Source: Pteria penguin
Taxonomy: Eukaryota; Mollusca; Bivalvia; Pterioida; Pteriidae
Length of the DNA: 64,000 nucleotides
Direction of reading: 5' to 3'
NCBI GenBank assembly: GCA_035048485.1
Contig: CM068588.1
Coordinates: 23,334,324-23,398,323 of the forward strand
Part shown: positions 43,268 to 52,888 of the stretch, in pieces
How positions within the stretch are numbered: the first letter of the stretch is position 1
Layout of the letters: every line of letters starts with the position of its first letter
Position numbers and translations under genes: made by a program
Notes under the pieces: generated by a model
Seen by the model: only the letters and a program-made list of their open reading frames with translations
What the model was told of the DNA's origin: nothing
Databases searched by the model: none

Positions 43268-44260
43268 TTGTTAAATAATGCACAGCATTTTCATGGAGGC
43301 AATATAAAATGTTTTGTTGAACAATGGCAACAGTTAACATCTGACCCAGAAATAATTGATATTGTCACAGGTATGCATATTCCATTTGACAGCAAACCGC
43401 GACAATATTCGTTGCCGACGCAATTAGATTTCTCTGATGCAGAAATGATGATCATTGATAATGAAATTCAGGGTCTTCTGGAAAAGCAAGTCATCAAATC
43501 ATGTAATATTGAACAGGATGACTTCGTATCTACTATATTTGTTCGATCAAAACAAAATGGCAAACATAGAATGATTCTAAATCTAAAGCCTTTGAACGAA
43601 CATGTGACATATAGTCATTTTAAAATGGACTCCTTATCATCAGTTCTTCATTTGATTACCAAGAATTGTTGGATGGCATCAGTAGATATGAAAGATGCAT
43701 ATTATAGCTGCCCGATCTCATCTTCACATCAGAAATATCTTAAATTCGTATGGATGGGTCAATGCTATAAATTTACAACTTTTCCAAATGGACCAGCATG
43801 CTGTCCTAGAAAATTCACAAAACTGTTGAAACCTGTTTTTGCGTTGTTGCGACAAATGGGTCACTTGTCAACTGTTTACATTGATGATACATATCTACAA
43901 GGTGAAACACCAGAAGACTGTTTTCAGAATGTTTATGATACTGTACATATATTACAAAACCTCGGGTTCATTGTTCACCCAGAGAAATCTGTACTGAGAC
44001 CCTCACAACAAATTGTTTTTCTCGGGTTTGTGCTAGATTCTGTGAATATGACGATTCGTCTTACTTGTGAAAAGGCACAAAGGCTCAAAACATTTTGCAC
44101 AAAGTTACTCAACAAAGACAGGGTCTCCATACGGAGTGTTGCCATGTTGTTAGGCTATATGACAGCTAGTTTTCCTGCTGTAATGTATGGACCTCTACAT
44201 TATCGCATACTAGAGATGGAAAAAAACGAAAGCTTTGAAATTAGCTTATGGCAATTATGA
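43268..44260 (+). CDS. DIRS reverse transcriptase (330 aa, C-terminus frame-shifted)
   Basis: Carries the DIRS/Ngaro-type RT blocks: RMILNLKPLNEHV, WMASVDMKDAYYSCPI (catalytic Asp), FTTFPNGPACCPRKFTK, YIDD at residues 204-207 and FLGFVLDSVNMTI. It lacks a protease or integrase, as expected for the class. It ends early because a run of seven A (44220-44226) shifts the frame; the natural protein would continue into RNase H. The catalytic core itself looks intact. Confidence 0.88.
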   Translation: MLNNAQHFHGGNIKCFVEQWQQLTSDPEIIDIVTGMHIPFDSKPRQYSLPTQLDFSDAEMMIIDNEIQGLLEKQVIKSCNIEQDDFVSTIFVRSKQNGKHRMILNLKPLNEHVTYSHFKMDSLSSVLHLITKNCWMASVDMKDAYYSCPISSSHQKYLKFVWMGQCYKFTTFPNGPACCPRKFTKLLKPVFALLRQMGHLSTVYIDDTYLQGETPEDCFQNVYDTVHILQNLGFIVHPEKSVLRPSQQIVFLGFVLDSVNMTIRLTCEKAQRLKTFCTKLLNKDRVSIRSVAMLLGYMTASFPAVMYGPLHYRILEMEKNESFEISLWQL

Positions 44261-45308
44261 TGCCTACATGACCATCTCAAAAAACGCAAAGAAAGAAATT
44301 TGTTGGTGGCAACAGTCTATTGCGTCCTCTTACAATTTGATCAATAGAGAGGCACCTACAGTTATCCTACATACTGACGCTAGCAACGCTGGCTAGGGCG
44401 GTGTCCTTGGAAATCTGAGGGCCGGGGATAGCTGGACTTTAGCAGAGAGCCAATATCACATAAATTATCTAGAAATCATGGCTGTCTTCTTATCTCTAAA
44501 ATCATTCCGCGACCATTTGCGGGGAAAACATGTGAGAGTCATGACGGATAACACTACGGCCGTCTTTTGTCTAAACCACATGGGCACAAGCCATTCTAAT
44601 AAATGTAATGCATTGACAAAATCAGTATGGGAATGGTGTATTTCTGAATCAGTTTTCATAACAAGTGCACATATTGCAGGGTCACTCAATACGGATGCAG
44701 ACATAGAGTCTAGAAAACGCCGTGAAACAGAGTGGAAACTTAATACATCTCTGTTAGAAAAAGCACTGCTACAATTACAGTTTAGTCCTGATATAGATTT
44801 ATTTGCTTCAAGGACAAACAAACAAGTAGCGAAATATGTGTCTTTTCAATGTGATCCCGATGCATGGGCTGTTGACTCGTTTACACTTAATGGGAGGTAC
44901 TTTAATTTTTATGCATTTCCTCCTTTCAGTGTGGTAGCCAAAGCTCTTCAAAAAATTCAGACGGACCAGGCAATAGGAATTATTGTAGTTCCCCACTGGC
45001 CAACGCAGTCGTGGTTCTCAAAACTAACCAGAATGCTGATATCAAATCCAGTAATCCTGCCATCGGGGAAACACATACTGCAACTGCCATCAAACCCACT
45101 GGAAATTCATCCATTGTACAAAAGACTTCATCTATTGATATGTCTTGTGTCAGGGAATGCCTCGAAAGTAAAGGACTTTCAGGAAAGGCTGCCAACCTCA
45201 TTCTCGGAGCATGGCGACAAACAACCCAAAAACAGTATAAGACATATTTCGTTCAGTGGCAAGCATACTGTAATACCGCAGGGTGTGATCCATTTTATCC
45301 ACCTTTGA
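44261..45308 (+). pseudogene. DIRS RNase H and C-terminal domain, broken by a frameshift and one stop
   Basis: After the A-run at 44220 the continuing frame reads into RNase H (ILHTDASNAG), meets TAG at 44394-44396 where a Trp codon is usual, then runs open to 45308. The motifs present are TDAS, YLEIMAV and VMTDNTTAV with a later Asp, giving the D-E-D-D set. Next is the DIRS-specific region IDLFASRTNKQVAKY, FYAFPPFSVV and VVPHWPTQSWFSKL. The last 300 bp overlap the recombinase ORF in another frame, as in other DIRS elements. Confidence 0.8.
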
Positions 45309-46114
45309 ATATTGCAATTAACTTTCTTGCGGATCTTGCAGACAAAGTTGGCTACAGTGCTGTAAATACAGCTAGAAGTGCGCTTTCTGGAATTGTGTCA
45401 TTACCTGATGGAAGCGTTTTTGGGAAACATACCCTTGTAAAAAGACTTTTGAAAGGTGTTTTTGAAGCAAAACCATCATTACCACGATACAATGATATCT
45501 GGGATGTAAATAGTGTACTTATGTATTTGAAGAATATGTGCTCTTATGACGCCATATCATTGAAGGATCTTACCTACAAATTAGTTATGTTACAGGCGAT
45601 CCTTACGGGACAGAGATGTCAAACATTGCATCTTCTGAAACTTCCTCATATTCAGATTACAAATGATGCATGCGTTTTCTATATTGTGGATTTACTGAAA
45701 CAATCCAAACCTGGAAAACATATTCAACCTATTTTACTCCAGGCGTACACAAAAGACCGCAGTCTGTGTGTTGTTACATGCCTTCAGAGGTATCTTGAGG
45801 TCACGCAGTCATTAAGACATTCTTCTAATGATGGCTTGTTTATAAGCTATTTAAAGCCACATAAAACTGTAACACGAGAAACGTTGTCCAGGTGGCTGAA
45901 GACGGTTCTGCGAGACGCCGGCATTGATGTTTCAATTTATAGTGCACACAGTACGCGTGCCGCATCGACGTCTGCTGCTTGCGCAAGAGGTCTCCCGATT
46001 GAAGATATAATGAGATCTGCGGGATGGAGCAGTGATCGGACATTTGCAAAATTTTACAAACTGCAAATAGACACTGCGAAATTTGACAATGCCATTCTTA
46101 GTGATGTTGTGTAA
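45011..46114 (+). CDS. DIRS tyrosine recombinase (367 aa, intact)
   Basis: N-terminal core-binding region (LILGAWRQTTQKQYKTYFVQ, INFLADLADKVGYSAVNTAR), then the catalytic domain with Arg202 (GQRCQTLHLL), His313 and Arg316 (HSTRAASTSAAC), Trp339 in place of the second His (AGWSSDRTF) and nucleophile Tyr349 (FAKFYK). All residues expected of a DIRS/Ngaro-type recombinase are present, so this ORF may still encode an active enzyme. The start is uncertain because the first part overlaps the RNase H frame. It integrates circular cDNA by strand exchange. Confidence 0.88.
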   Translation: MVLKTNQNADIKSSNPAIGETHTATAIKPTGNSSIVQKTSSIDMSCVRECLESKGLSGKAANLILGAWRQTTQKQYKTYFVQWQAYCNTAGCDPFYPPLNIAINFLADLADKVGYSAVNTARSALSGIVSLPDGSVFGKHTLVKRLLKGVFEAKPSLPRYNDIWDVNSVLMYLKNMCSYDAISLKDLTYKLVMLQAILTGQRCQTLHLLKLPHIQITNDACVFYIVDLLKQSKPGKHIQPILLQAYTKDRSLCVVTCLQRYLEVTQSLRHSSNDGLFISYLKPHKTVTRETLSRWLKTVLRDAGIDVSIYSAHSTRAASTSAACARGLPIEDIMRSAGWSSDRTFAKFYKLQIDTAKFDNAILSDVV

Positions 46115-46282
46115 TTATCACATTTTTCAGTGTTGAAGTCATGTGTAGCATTGTATTTAGTTTATATTATAGTGGAGTTCTTTCAATAGATCTTATGTTG
46201 TTTATTACGACACTGTTGATCTGGTAGATTTGGCTAAACATAGCCAGTCTTTTGATCTCCTCGCAGACACATGGCTGTCAAG

Positions 46283-46327
46283 TCTCCCGTGGTTTCGTAG
46301 TGAACGTAGCTATGACGAGATAGAATT
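46283..46327. repeat. DIRS right inverted terminal repeat
   Basis: Exact 45-bp inverse complement of 41758-41802, starting 168 bp after the recombinase stop codon. Confidence 0.9.
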
Positions 46328-46584
46328 AGAAAATTAAACGAGACTTACCTGTAAGTTGAAGTTTGATTGGAATTCTATCGAGTCATAGTACGGAACGTAG
46401 GAATCATGGGCCCACCCGATATTGGGAACCCTCCCTAAGTGGTTCATGTGTCCACTTCGGGTTTTAAAGTCTGACCTGCCGCTCACCGCGCCTTATCTCC
46501 CATGATTCCTACGTTCCGTACTATGACTCGATAGAATTCCAATCAAACTTCAACTTACAGGTAAGTCTCGTTTAATTTTCTAAT
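46325..46584. repeat. Perfect 86-bp hairpin arms enclosing the DIRS internal complementary region
   Basis: 46325-46410 and 46499-46584 are perfect inverse complements, separated by an 88-bp loop (CCACCCGATATTGGGAACCC... to ...CCGCGCCTTATCT). The loop carries most of the 31-bp match to the left end. The arm sequence is a diverged relative of the outer terminus (CTATCGAGTCATAGTACGG versus CTATCTCGTCATAGCTACG). Confidence 0.85.
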
Positions 46585-46585
46585 T

Positions 46586-47131
46586 ATAGCATAATGTTTT
46601 TCGATATGGTTGAAAGACTTTAAGCTTGACTTTTGACCAATGATTCAGAATAAAGAAATTGATGACTGTGAATATGATATTAAATATTATACATGTACAT
46701 GTTTAACATAGCTTGCAAAAGGCGAACATGTTCAACACTATGCATATACATGTATGTCGTATAGTTTTATCGGGAAGAATAACAAATTAATGTCGTAACT
46801 AGCAAATAATAAAATCAACTATAATAATAAACTAAGAATAAATTAAAACTGATATATATTTCTCATATAATATTGTACCCTCAAATGACAGATTTTAAGT
46901 TAATCATACGTATTGTTCCTAGAGTGTTAATTTGCATGTACTACAATAATATCAATAAAGACAGAACAGAAACAACAGTAAACGTAAAAAAGAATCTAGC
47001 GAGCCGTTTTACTGTTCATTTAATATATAACTAATGGGAGACATATTACTTGCGCAAGAAAAGTTATTTCATTGTAAAATAACTCTCTCTTCTTAGAGAC
47101 AGACGCTATGCACTATTTTGTGTAATAGTTA
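46586..47131. other. Unassigned AT-rich stretch after the DIRS element
   Basis: No coding pattern or repeat relationship was recognised. Confidence 0.3.
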
Positions 47132-47815
47132 TGCCCCCTTTCGAAGAAGGAGGGGTATGTTGTTTTGCTGCTGTCTTGCGGTCCGTCGGTCTGTCGGTCC
47201 ATTTACAGTTTATGCACATTATCTGTGGAACCAATAAAGATATTGAATTGATACTTGGTATACAGATACATCTTTAGGATATTTAGATCAAGTTCAAATT
47301 TGGCTATGTTTAATAATTTTTGTTATAGTTATCCAGCTTGGGCTTACAATTAGCAGTTCTCTTCATTTTCTCACGAACAACAAGATATATTGAATTGATA
47401 TCTGGTATACAGATACATCCTAAGGAAATCTAGGTCAAGTTGATAAGTTATAATCTAGATATGGTTCAATTATTTTTGTCAGAGTTGTCAGAGTTGTAAA
47501 TTTCATAAAATATGCAGTTTCAACTCATGATCTCGGAAAGGATAAAGATAATGAATTGATGTTTGGTATAAAGTTACATCCTGAAGATATCTAGGTCAAG
47601 TTTTATTATGCACAGTGATGAAATAATTATTGCCGATGATTGATTGATGATCACGCAATATGCTGATTCAGATAATATGCTGATTCCGATTCAATTCCCA
47701 ATAATCGAAAATCACCGATATAGAAAATTGAAAGGAGTGTCATTGCTTTATGCCCACGTTACAAAAATAACCACGGGGGATATGGTACTGTGGCGTTGCT
47801 CTTGTTAATATATAC
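47132..47815 (+). repeat. Dispersed repeat family S, second copy
   Basis: The start ATGCCCCCTTTCGAAGAAGG and the internal units GGTATACAGATACATC and ATCTAGGTCAAGTT match 31347-32375, with fewer internal units. The 3' end is GTGGCGTTGCTCTTGTTAAT. Confidence 0.7.
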
Positions 47816-47856
47816 ATGATATCTTTCTCATACACAATTACCTTTGTTTGTTAGAA

Positions 47857-48152
47857 AGTCGTTTGCACGACTTAGTGTCTCGTTTATACGACATAGTATG
47901 TAGTTTGTACGACTTAGTAAGTCGTTTACAAGCACGAGTTAGTATCTCGTTTGCACGACTTAGTATCTCGTTTGTACGACATAGTAAGTAGTTTGTACGA
48001 CTTAGTATCTCGTGTGTACGACTAAAATCTCGTTTGTACGACATAGTATCTCATCTGTACGACTTAGTAAGTCGTTTGTACGACTTAGTATCTTGTTTGA
48101 ACGACATAGTATCTCGTTTGTATGGCACAGTATGTCATTTGTACGACTTAGT
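47857..48152 (-). repeat. 21-bp minisatellite, long array (~14 units)
   Basis: Units of GTTTGTACGACTTAGTATCTC, the reverse complement of those at 38061-38182. A segment of about 130 bp (47740-47870: TGCTTTATGC-CACGTTA, GGCGTTGCTCTTGTTAATAT, TTTGTTAGAAAGTCGTTT) is repeated after the array at 48152-48305. The array is therefore bracketed by direct repeats. Open frames exist in both directions because the period is a multiple of three. Confidence 0.9.
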
Positions 48153-48579
48153 GTCAGTGCTTTATGCACACGTTATTAAGATAACGAAATGGGGGAGGGG
48201 GCATATGCTACGTTGGCGTTGCTCTTGTTAATATATACATCACATCTTTCTATTTTTTTTTTCTTTCTTACGCATTTACTTAGGTTTGTTAGAAAGTCGT
48301 TTTAAAATTTAAAATAAAACTGTACGATTTATATTCAATCTTAACCCGAAGACATGGGTTATTTGTGACATTTTGAGTCCTTTAATATATTTGTGAATCA
48401 GACCGTATTAGTTAATTCAGATCATAAAATGTAAACTAGCGGTAAAAAGAACTGTGTATACTTAAAAGTTAAATAAAAACGTAAAATTCATTGATCGCTT
48501 TATAACTGTAAAGGCATAGTTTAGAATACTAAACGCGTGTTTGAGTACTCAATTTGTTAAACATCGCGTTCGATTCTCC

Positions 48580-48900
48580 TTGATGGCTACATCAAGGGTC
48601 AACAAGGTTCTCAAGCTGAAAGGTCATAAAAATATATAAACACACATGGTAATGCAGAAAAACGTCATGGTAGGGTTAGGGTAAGATATATAAAGCGACA
48701 TCAAAATGAAAAAAACAGTGCTCTTCCCGTCTAAAAGCGACCTCAGACATTTGATTTGTAGAAGTAAATACGAAAGTAACTGGCGTCACATGGCAATGAC
48801 ACTAACAACAATGTACCACAGTGGACATTCACGGACCCCTGAAATTCAGAGGAGAAACGAGGTGCCCGGGAAGAGTGAGCGTCTACTGTTTGGCTAGTCA
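48580..48900 (-). mobile_element. Naiad-type PLE 3' fragment
   Basis: On the minus strand: CTTTTAGACGGGAAGAGCAC, GACCTTTCAGCTTGAGAACC and TTGACCCTTGATGTAG, as in other 3' ends. The adjacent 48820-48895 carries the tail TAGACGCTCACTCTTCCCGG GCACC and TTCAGGGGTCCGTGAATG, also seen at 62220-62300 and, weaker, at 56650-56720. Order and spacing are rearranged, so two fragments may be joined. Confidence 0.55.
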
Positions 48901-49064
48901 TACCCGCCGTTAATACCCTACCATACAGACGAAACATAAATTCGGCACTGCATATACACATGAATGTGAACAAACACTGTGTAGAAAGTGTCATTACCAC
49001 ATAATATTAGGAAAAGGAATTTTATACCTGACATAATCAATATTAGAACATATAAACCTCATAA

Positions 49065-49200
49065 TTTTGTGCACCAGATTCGCATTTCGACAATTTATGT
49101 CTCTTCAGCGATGCTCGTGGCCAAATTTTTGAAAGTCAGAGTTAAAACCAAAGTGCCCGAAAAATAAGCCAAAGAATGAATTTAAGGACAGAGCATTACA
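49065..49200 (-). repeat. Penelope-like leader fragment, minus copy
   Basis: On the minus strand it contains TTTGGTTTTAACTCTGACTT, GGCCACGAGCATCGCTGAAG and TAAATTGTCGAAATGCG, the same block as 35140-35440. The adjoining segment with ATTTAAGGACAGAGC also recurs at 35960-35995. Confidence 0.5.
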
Positions 49201-49209
49201 TGATGGAGA

Positions 49210-50790
49210 TACTCCTTAGTTTTTGCACCTGTACATTTTTGCCGATAGACGGGCAAACAGTGCATATATAGGATACGTTTTCCTTTTATATACTTTTTAA
49301 ATTCATGTATACAGATAAAAAAGTTTGAAATGTTATAGTCGAAAATAACTATACCATGTGCACTCGGCAATATTTTATTTGTTATTATGATTTATATATA
49401 TATGTACAACTTTAACTTGAATAGTAAAGAAACCCATATATTCTATACTGAAGGGTTGTTCGATTATCCTCAGCAAATAATATTAATTTGATATGTGATA
49501 ATAACAATTTGTGATATACATATATAACGTCTATGAATTGTGATAATATCTATGAACAGTGACAAGAACTATGGGCTGTGATAACATCTATGAACTGTGA
49601 TAACATTTATGTACTGTGATAAGATCTGGGCTGTGATACCAAACTATTAAATGTTTTAAAGTCAACATAATTTCCTTTTATATTTAATTTATAATTTTTC
49701 TATTTATATATTATTTATTCTCTGTGATATATCCATCTATCAAACATAGATCTTTCTATGTATTTCAGTATGTCCTCATTGCCATGCTTTGTCGGTATAA
49801 ATGATACCAATAATGACTCTGGTGGCTCTTTGAATAACATTTCTATCTATTATGTAACGAAAGAATCGGTTCTCCAAAATTATATACAGAGACATTTAAT
49901 ACTTCTGTTTCGTTATTATTGTATATTATTGTATAAAGATGACAATCAAGAGGTTATCTACCTTTACCAAAGATAATAAAATTAGTTTTATCAATATACA
50001 CTTGTAATATCCAGTAACTGTCAAATCGATTCAAAATGATCATCCCAAATTTCACACAAGCAAATTACATAGTATTTAGATAAAAACTGAAATATATTTT
50101 CAATGTTTTTAGACATTCGACAAACAATACGGGATTCGAGTATTCTCTCGAGTACATGGTCTCACCTCAATTATCAAATTGGAGTGCGCATTTTCCGTTT
50201 ATTTGAAAATTATGATATTAGAATAACTCCAAGGTCTTGGATTGTAAATCTGATATCGCCGATTAGTAATTTGAAATCCTAGTTAACTGATCTAGAATCT
50301 GGAATTGTTAATCATGGGTATAAAAAGTAATTTACACAGAAAATATCAACAACAACGGGTCTTTGTATTGCTCATCTAACAACATTGTGATAATTGTTTA
50401 CAATCAATCATTTCAGTTTTCGTTTTTTCTAAAGCGCAAACCATTTCATTTTACTGTTTTCTATAGCTTTATCAGCAAATACATAAACGTATAATATTTG
50501 AAATCACACTGGCGGGGGCAGCACGATTCAGCAATCTGGTTTTCTTATCCCTCTTCAATCCAGTTATCGCCATTTATGTCTTGAGAGTTTGAGCGTATAT
50601 TGGGACAGATATGAAATGAACATTTTATTGAACTTTTTCGTAAAAATTGTTAAATTAGCATTGACACTCAATGTTGAAAATATAGTTGATTTGAAATGTT
50701 ACTGTATTTGTCAAAAATAATGAGGGTTTTCTTAGAGAACTCAAAAGAAATATTACCGTCTCGTATACTCAAGTTATTTAATGTGGATGT
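49210..50790. other. Unassigned AT-rich stretch with a short tandem repeat
   Basis: 49550-49640 holds about five units of AACTGTGATAACATCTATG. A 72-codon open frame at 49758-49976 has no recognisable similarity. Nothing else is seen. Confidence 0.35.
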
Positions 50791-50792
50791 GG

Positions 50793-51010
50793 TCAGATAG
50801 CGCAGTCGATAGCGCGCTAGCTTCTCACTAATGCGACCCGGGTTCGATTCCCGGTGTAGTACGTGAGATGGTGAGGCTGTCATCAACCTAGATTCGTGGG
50901 GTTTTTTCCGGGTACTCCGGTTTCCTACCACACAAACGACACCCTTACGCCAAGATCCGTGCCAATAAGCAAGATTAATATAAGTTGTTAACATGTTTCT
51001 AAATCGATGT
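50793..51010 (+). repeat. tRNA-derived SINE, family III
   Basis: The head has box A TAGCGCAGTCGATAGCGCGC and box B GGGTTCGATTCCC. The body is GGTGAGGCTGTCATCAACCT, CGGGTACTCCGGTTTCC and AACGACACCCTTACG, and the 3' end is ATCGATGTAAAATAAACTTT. The tRNA clover-leaf is not complete. One copy in the window. Confidence 0.65.
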
Positions 51011-51339
51011 AAAATAAACTTTAAAATTAAAATACATTTCGAATCACCAAAACAATAAATAGCATGTGATAATTAAAAGCTGAAAGATTAAGCTATACAA
51101 CATATAAACATTTTGATAAGTTCTCTGCCCTTGTTTATTTAGTTAGTGCTAGGAACTAGAAAGAACATTGGTATATACTTTCTGATATGACTGCTGATTC
51201 ACTTTACTCAACTTGTTTGTATGGGAAATTGGCTCATGACTTAAATCAAAACCAAATTGTTGTCTCTCATACGCTAGTGTTTCAACAGAGTCTAAATCAT
51301 ACCTCTGTACTTCAGTTACATCTGGATTTTTCTCCAACA

Positions 51340-52780
51340 AACAATATGATAATTATAAATATTGGACTTGTACTGAGTTGTGTAATGCCATTACATTTTT
51401 TATGGATAATATTCATGTACATTTTAATGGACTTATCAACAGATTATTGGGATTCCTATTGGCACTAATTGCGCTCCCCTTATAGCAGATTTATTCTTAT
51501 ACTGTCATGAAAGAGACTTTATGCATTCTTTTCAAACCTCTAAACGTTTCGACCTAATTGATTAGTTCAATGGCACCTCTAGAAATCTTGATGATATTTT
51601 AGTTATCGATAACCCTGAGCTTGAAAATTATATTACTGACATTTATCCATCTGAACTTCGGTTAAACAAAGCCAATACTTCCGACAAGGAAACACCATTT
51701 TTGGACTTAAATATTAAAATCGTTAACAATAATATTCATACCAACATATATGATAAACGTGACGACTTGGATTTCCTATTGTAAATTTCCTTATCTAGAT
51801 GGTGATGTCTCCAGACTCCCATCATAATGTTTTTATATTAGTCAATGGTTAGGTTCGCTAGAGCCTGCACTAACGTTTTGGGTTTTCACGCAAAAATTCT
51901 CAGATTACTTTCAAACTTCTTTCTAACTTCGAAAAACTTTTGATAAATTTTACACACCTTATTTAGACATTTTATCTAAATTCGGAAATGTGACTTTTCA
52001 ACAACATGTATCCAGCGGAATATCCCATCCCAATTTCTACGTTGATCTAGTGACCAACCTAAGGAGGGTCAAAGGTTCCGATAATTTCTTATCGGGGTTT
52101 TTAAAATTATTAAACGCCTTAGACATCGACAGTACGACCCCGAGAGCATCGCTAAGACCATAGTTCTTGTATTGGGTCCCTCTACAGCCCAATGCAGACT
52201 TTTGCTTGAGCTTTGCATGCTGACTAACAGGGCGGTAGGCACTTTATGATGGGCCTTGTTCAAACCTTTTCAGAGGAGACAAGGTCCTGATCCTCGTCCC
52301 CTCTGTCTGTTGGTCGGTACTCCTATTGATCAAGGATCTGAGTTTCATTACAGACGGGCAGAGCACGGTTGACTTATATTGATGACGCCTTACATAGTTT
52401 TGATAGCAATATATTATTCTATGAACGTTTCGTGTGTAATAAAATTTCATGACCTCTCTTCTTGAGAAACCTGTTGATCCTTGTTCTCTATATGGAGGAT
52501 TATTTATATACTTTTAAATATGTTTCCTTTGATTGTGCTGTTTTGCGGTGAGTGGGAAGATGGACGCTCGTAACCCGCTTAACCACACCAATTGAGTGTC
52601 GTTTGTTACTTCAATTGACCGTCCTAAGTCTGTATCGTAACCGCAGCACAATCGAATATTTTTGTAATGTCGTTTTTCCGTTTATATTTTACCATTGTAT
52701 GTTTTGTGTGCATGTCCTTGGTGATTTGTGTCGTACAGCTTTGTCTTTATGTCTTCTGTTTTCTCTTCAATGAGTCATAG
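51340..52780 (+). pseudogene. Naiad-type PLE relic: C-terminal RT and 3' region
   Basis: Fragments in shifting frames read CNAITFFMDNIHVHFNG, GIPIGTNCAPLIADLFLYCH, LDDILVIDNPELENYITDIY, PFLDLNIKIVN, IYDKRDDLDFLL and then VSSGISHPNFYVDLVTNLRR. These are the palm and thumb of a PLE RT; the YIDD-box Tyr/Ile region reads NLDD here. Several stops and frameshifts make it dead. 52190-52780 is the 3' region shared with 18.7-19.2 and 38.8-39.35 kb (TGACTAACAGGGCGGTAGGC, TCAGAGGAGACAAGGTCCTG, GACGGGCAGAGCACGGTTGA, CCTTGGTGATTTGTGTCG). Confidence 0.75.
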
Positions 52781-52888
52781 TGATCATTCATATCATTCAT
52801 ATTGGTGATCTGCCCAACCGAGTTTTGTTTAGAAATATTTTTCTCGAGACTATTTATTCTGTTGATCGAAGTATAGCTCTAATATATA

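Larger units (their letters stand above)
41745..46590 (+). mobile_element. DIRS-type tyrosine-recombinase retrotransposon, nearly complete
   Basis: A 4.8-kb element with, in order, a gag-like ORF, RT/RNase H and a tyrosine recombinase. The left end (41758-41802) and 46283-46327 are perfect 45-bp inverted repeats. The adjacent left segment 41797-41827 is complementary over 31 bp to 46471-46501, the internal complementary region expected at the right side of DIRS elements. 46325-46410 and 46499-46584 form an additional perfect hairpin. DIRS elements integrate through a circular DNA intermediate without target duplication. Two lesions, both in the RT/RNase H region, make this copy non-autonomous. 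Confidence 0.88.

Noticed and set aside
47857..48152. Second regular short-repeat array as a possible CRISPR or coding repeat protein
   Set aside because: No spacers, and frames are open on both strands only because the period is a multiple of three.
48668..48684. Telomere-like TAGGGTTAGGGT
   Set aside because: Only two units inside a repeat fragment; too short for an interstitial telomere claim.
50793..50866. tRNA gene with box B GGGTTCGATTCCC
   Set aside because: It continues into a SINE-like body; the clover-leaf is incomplete.
51149..51340. Minus-strand 63-codon frame with protein-like composition (SVETLAYERQQFGFDLSHEP)
   Set aside because: It sits against the Naiad relic and may be the reverse of decayed element sequence; no family or splice context was found, so I do not call it a gene.
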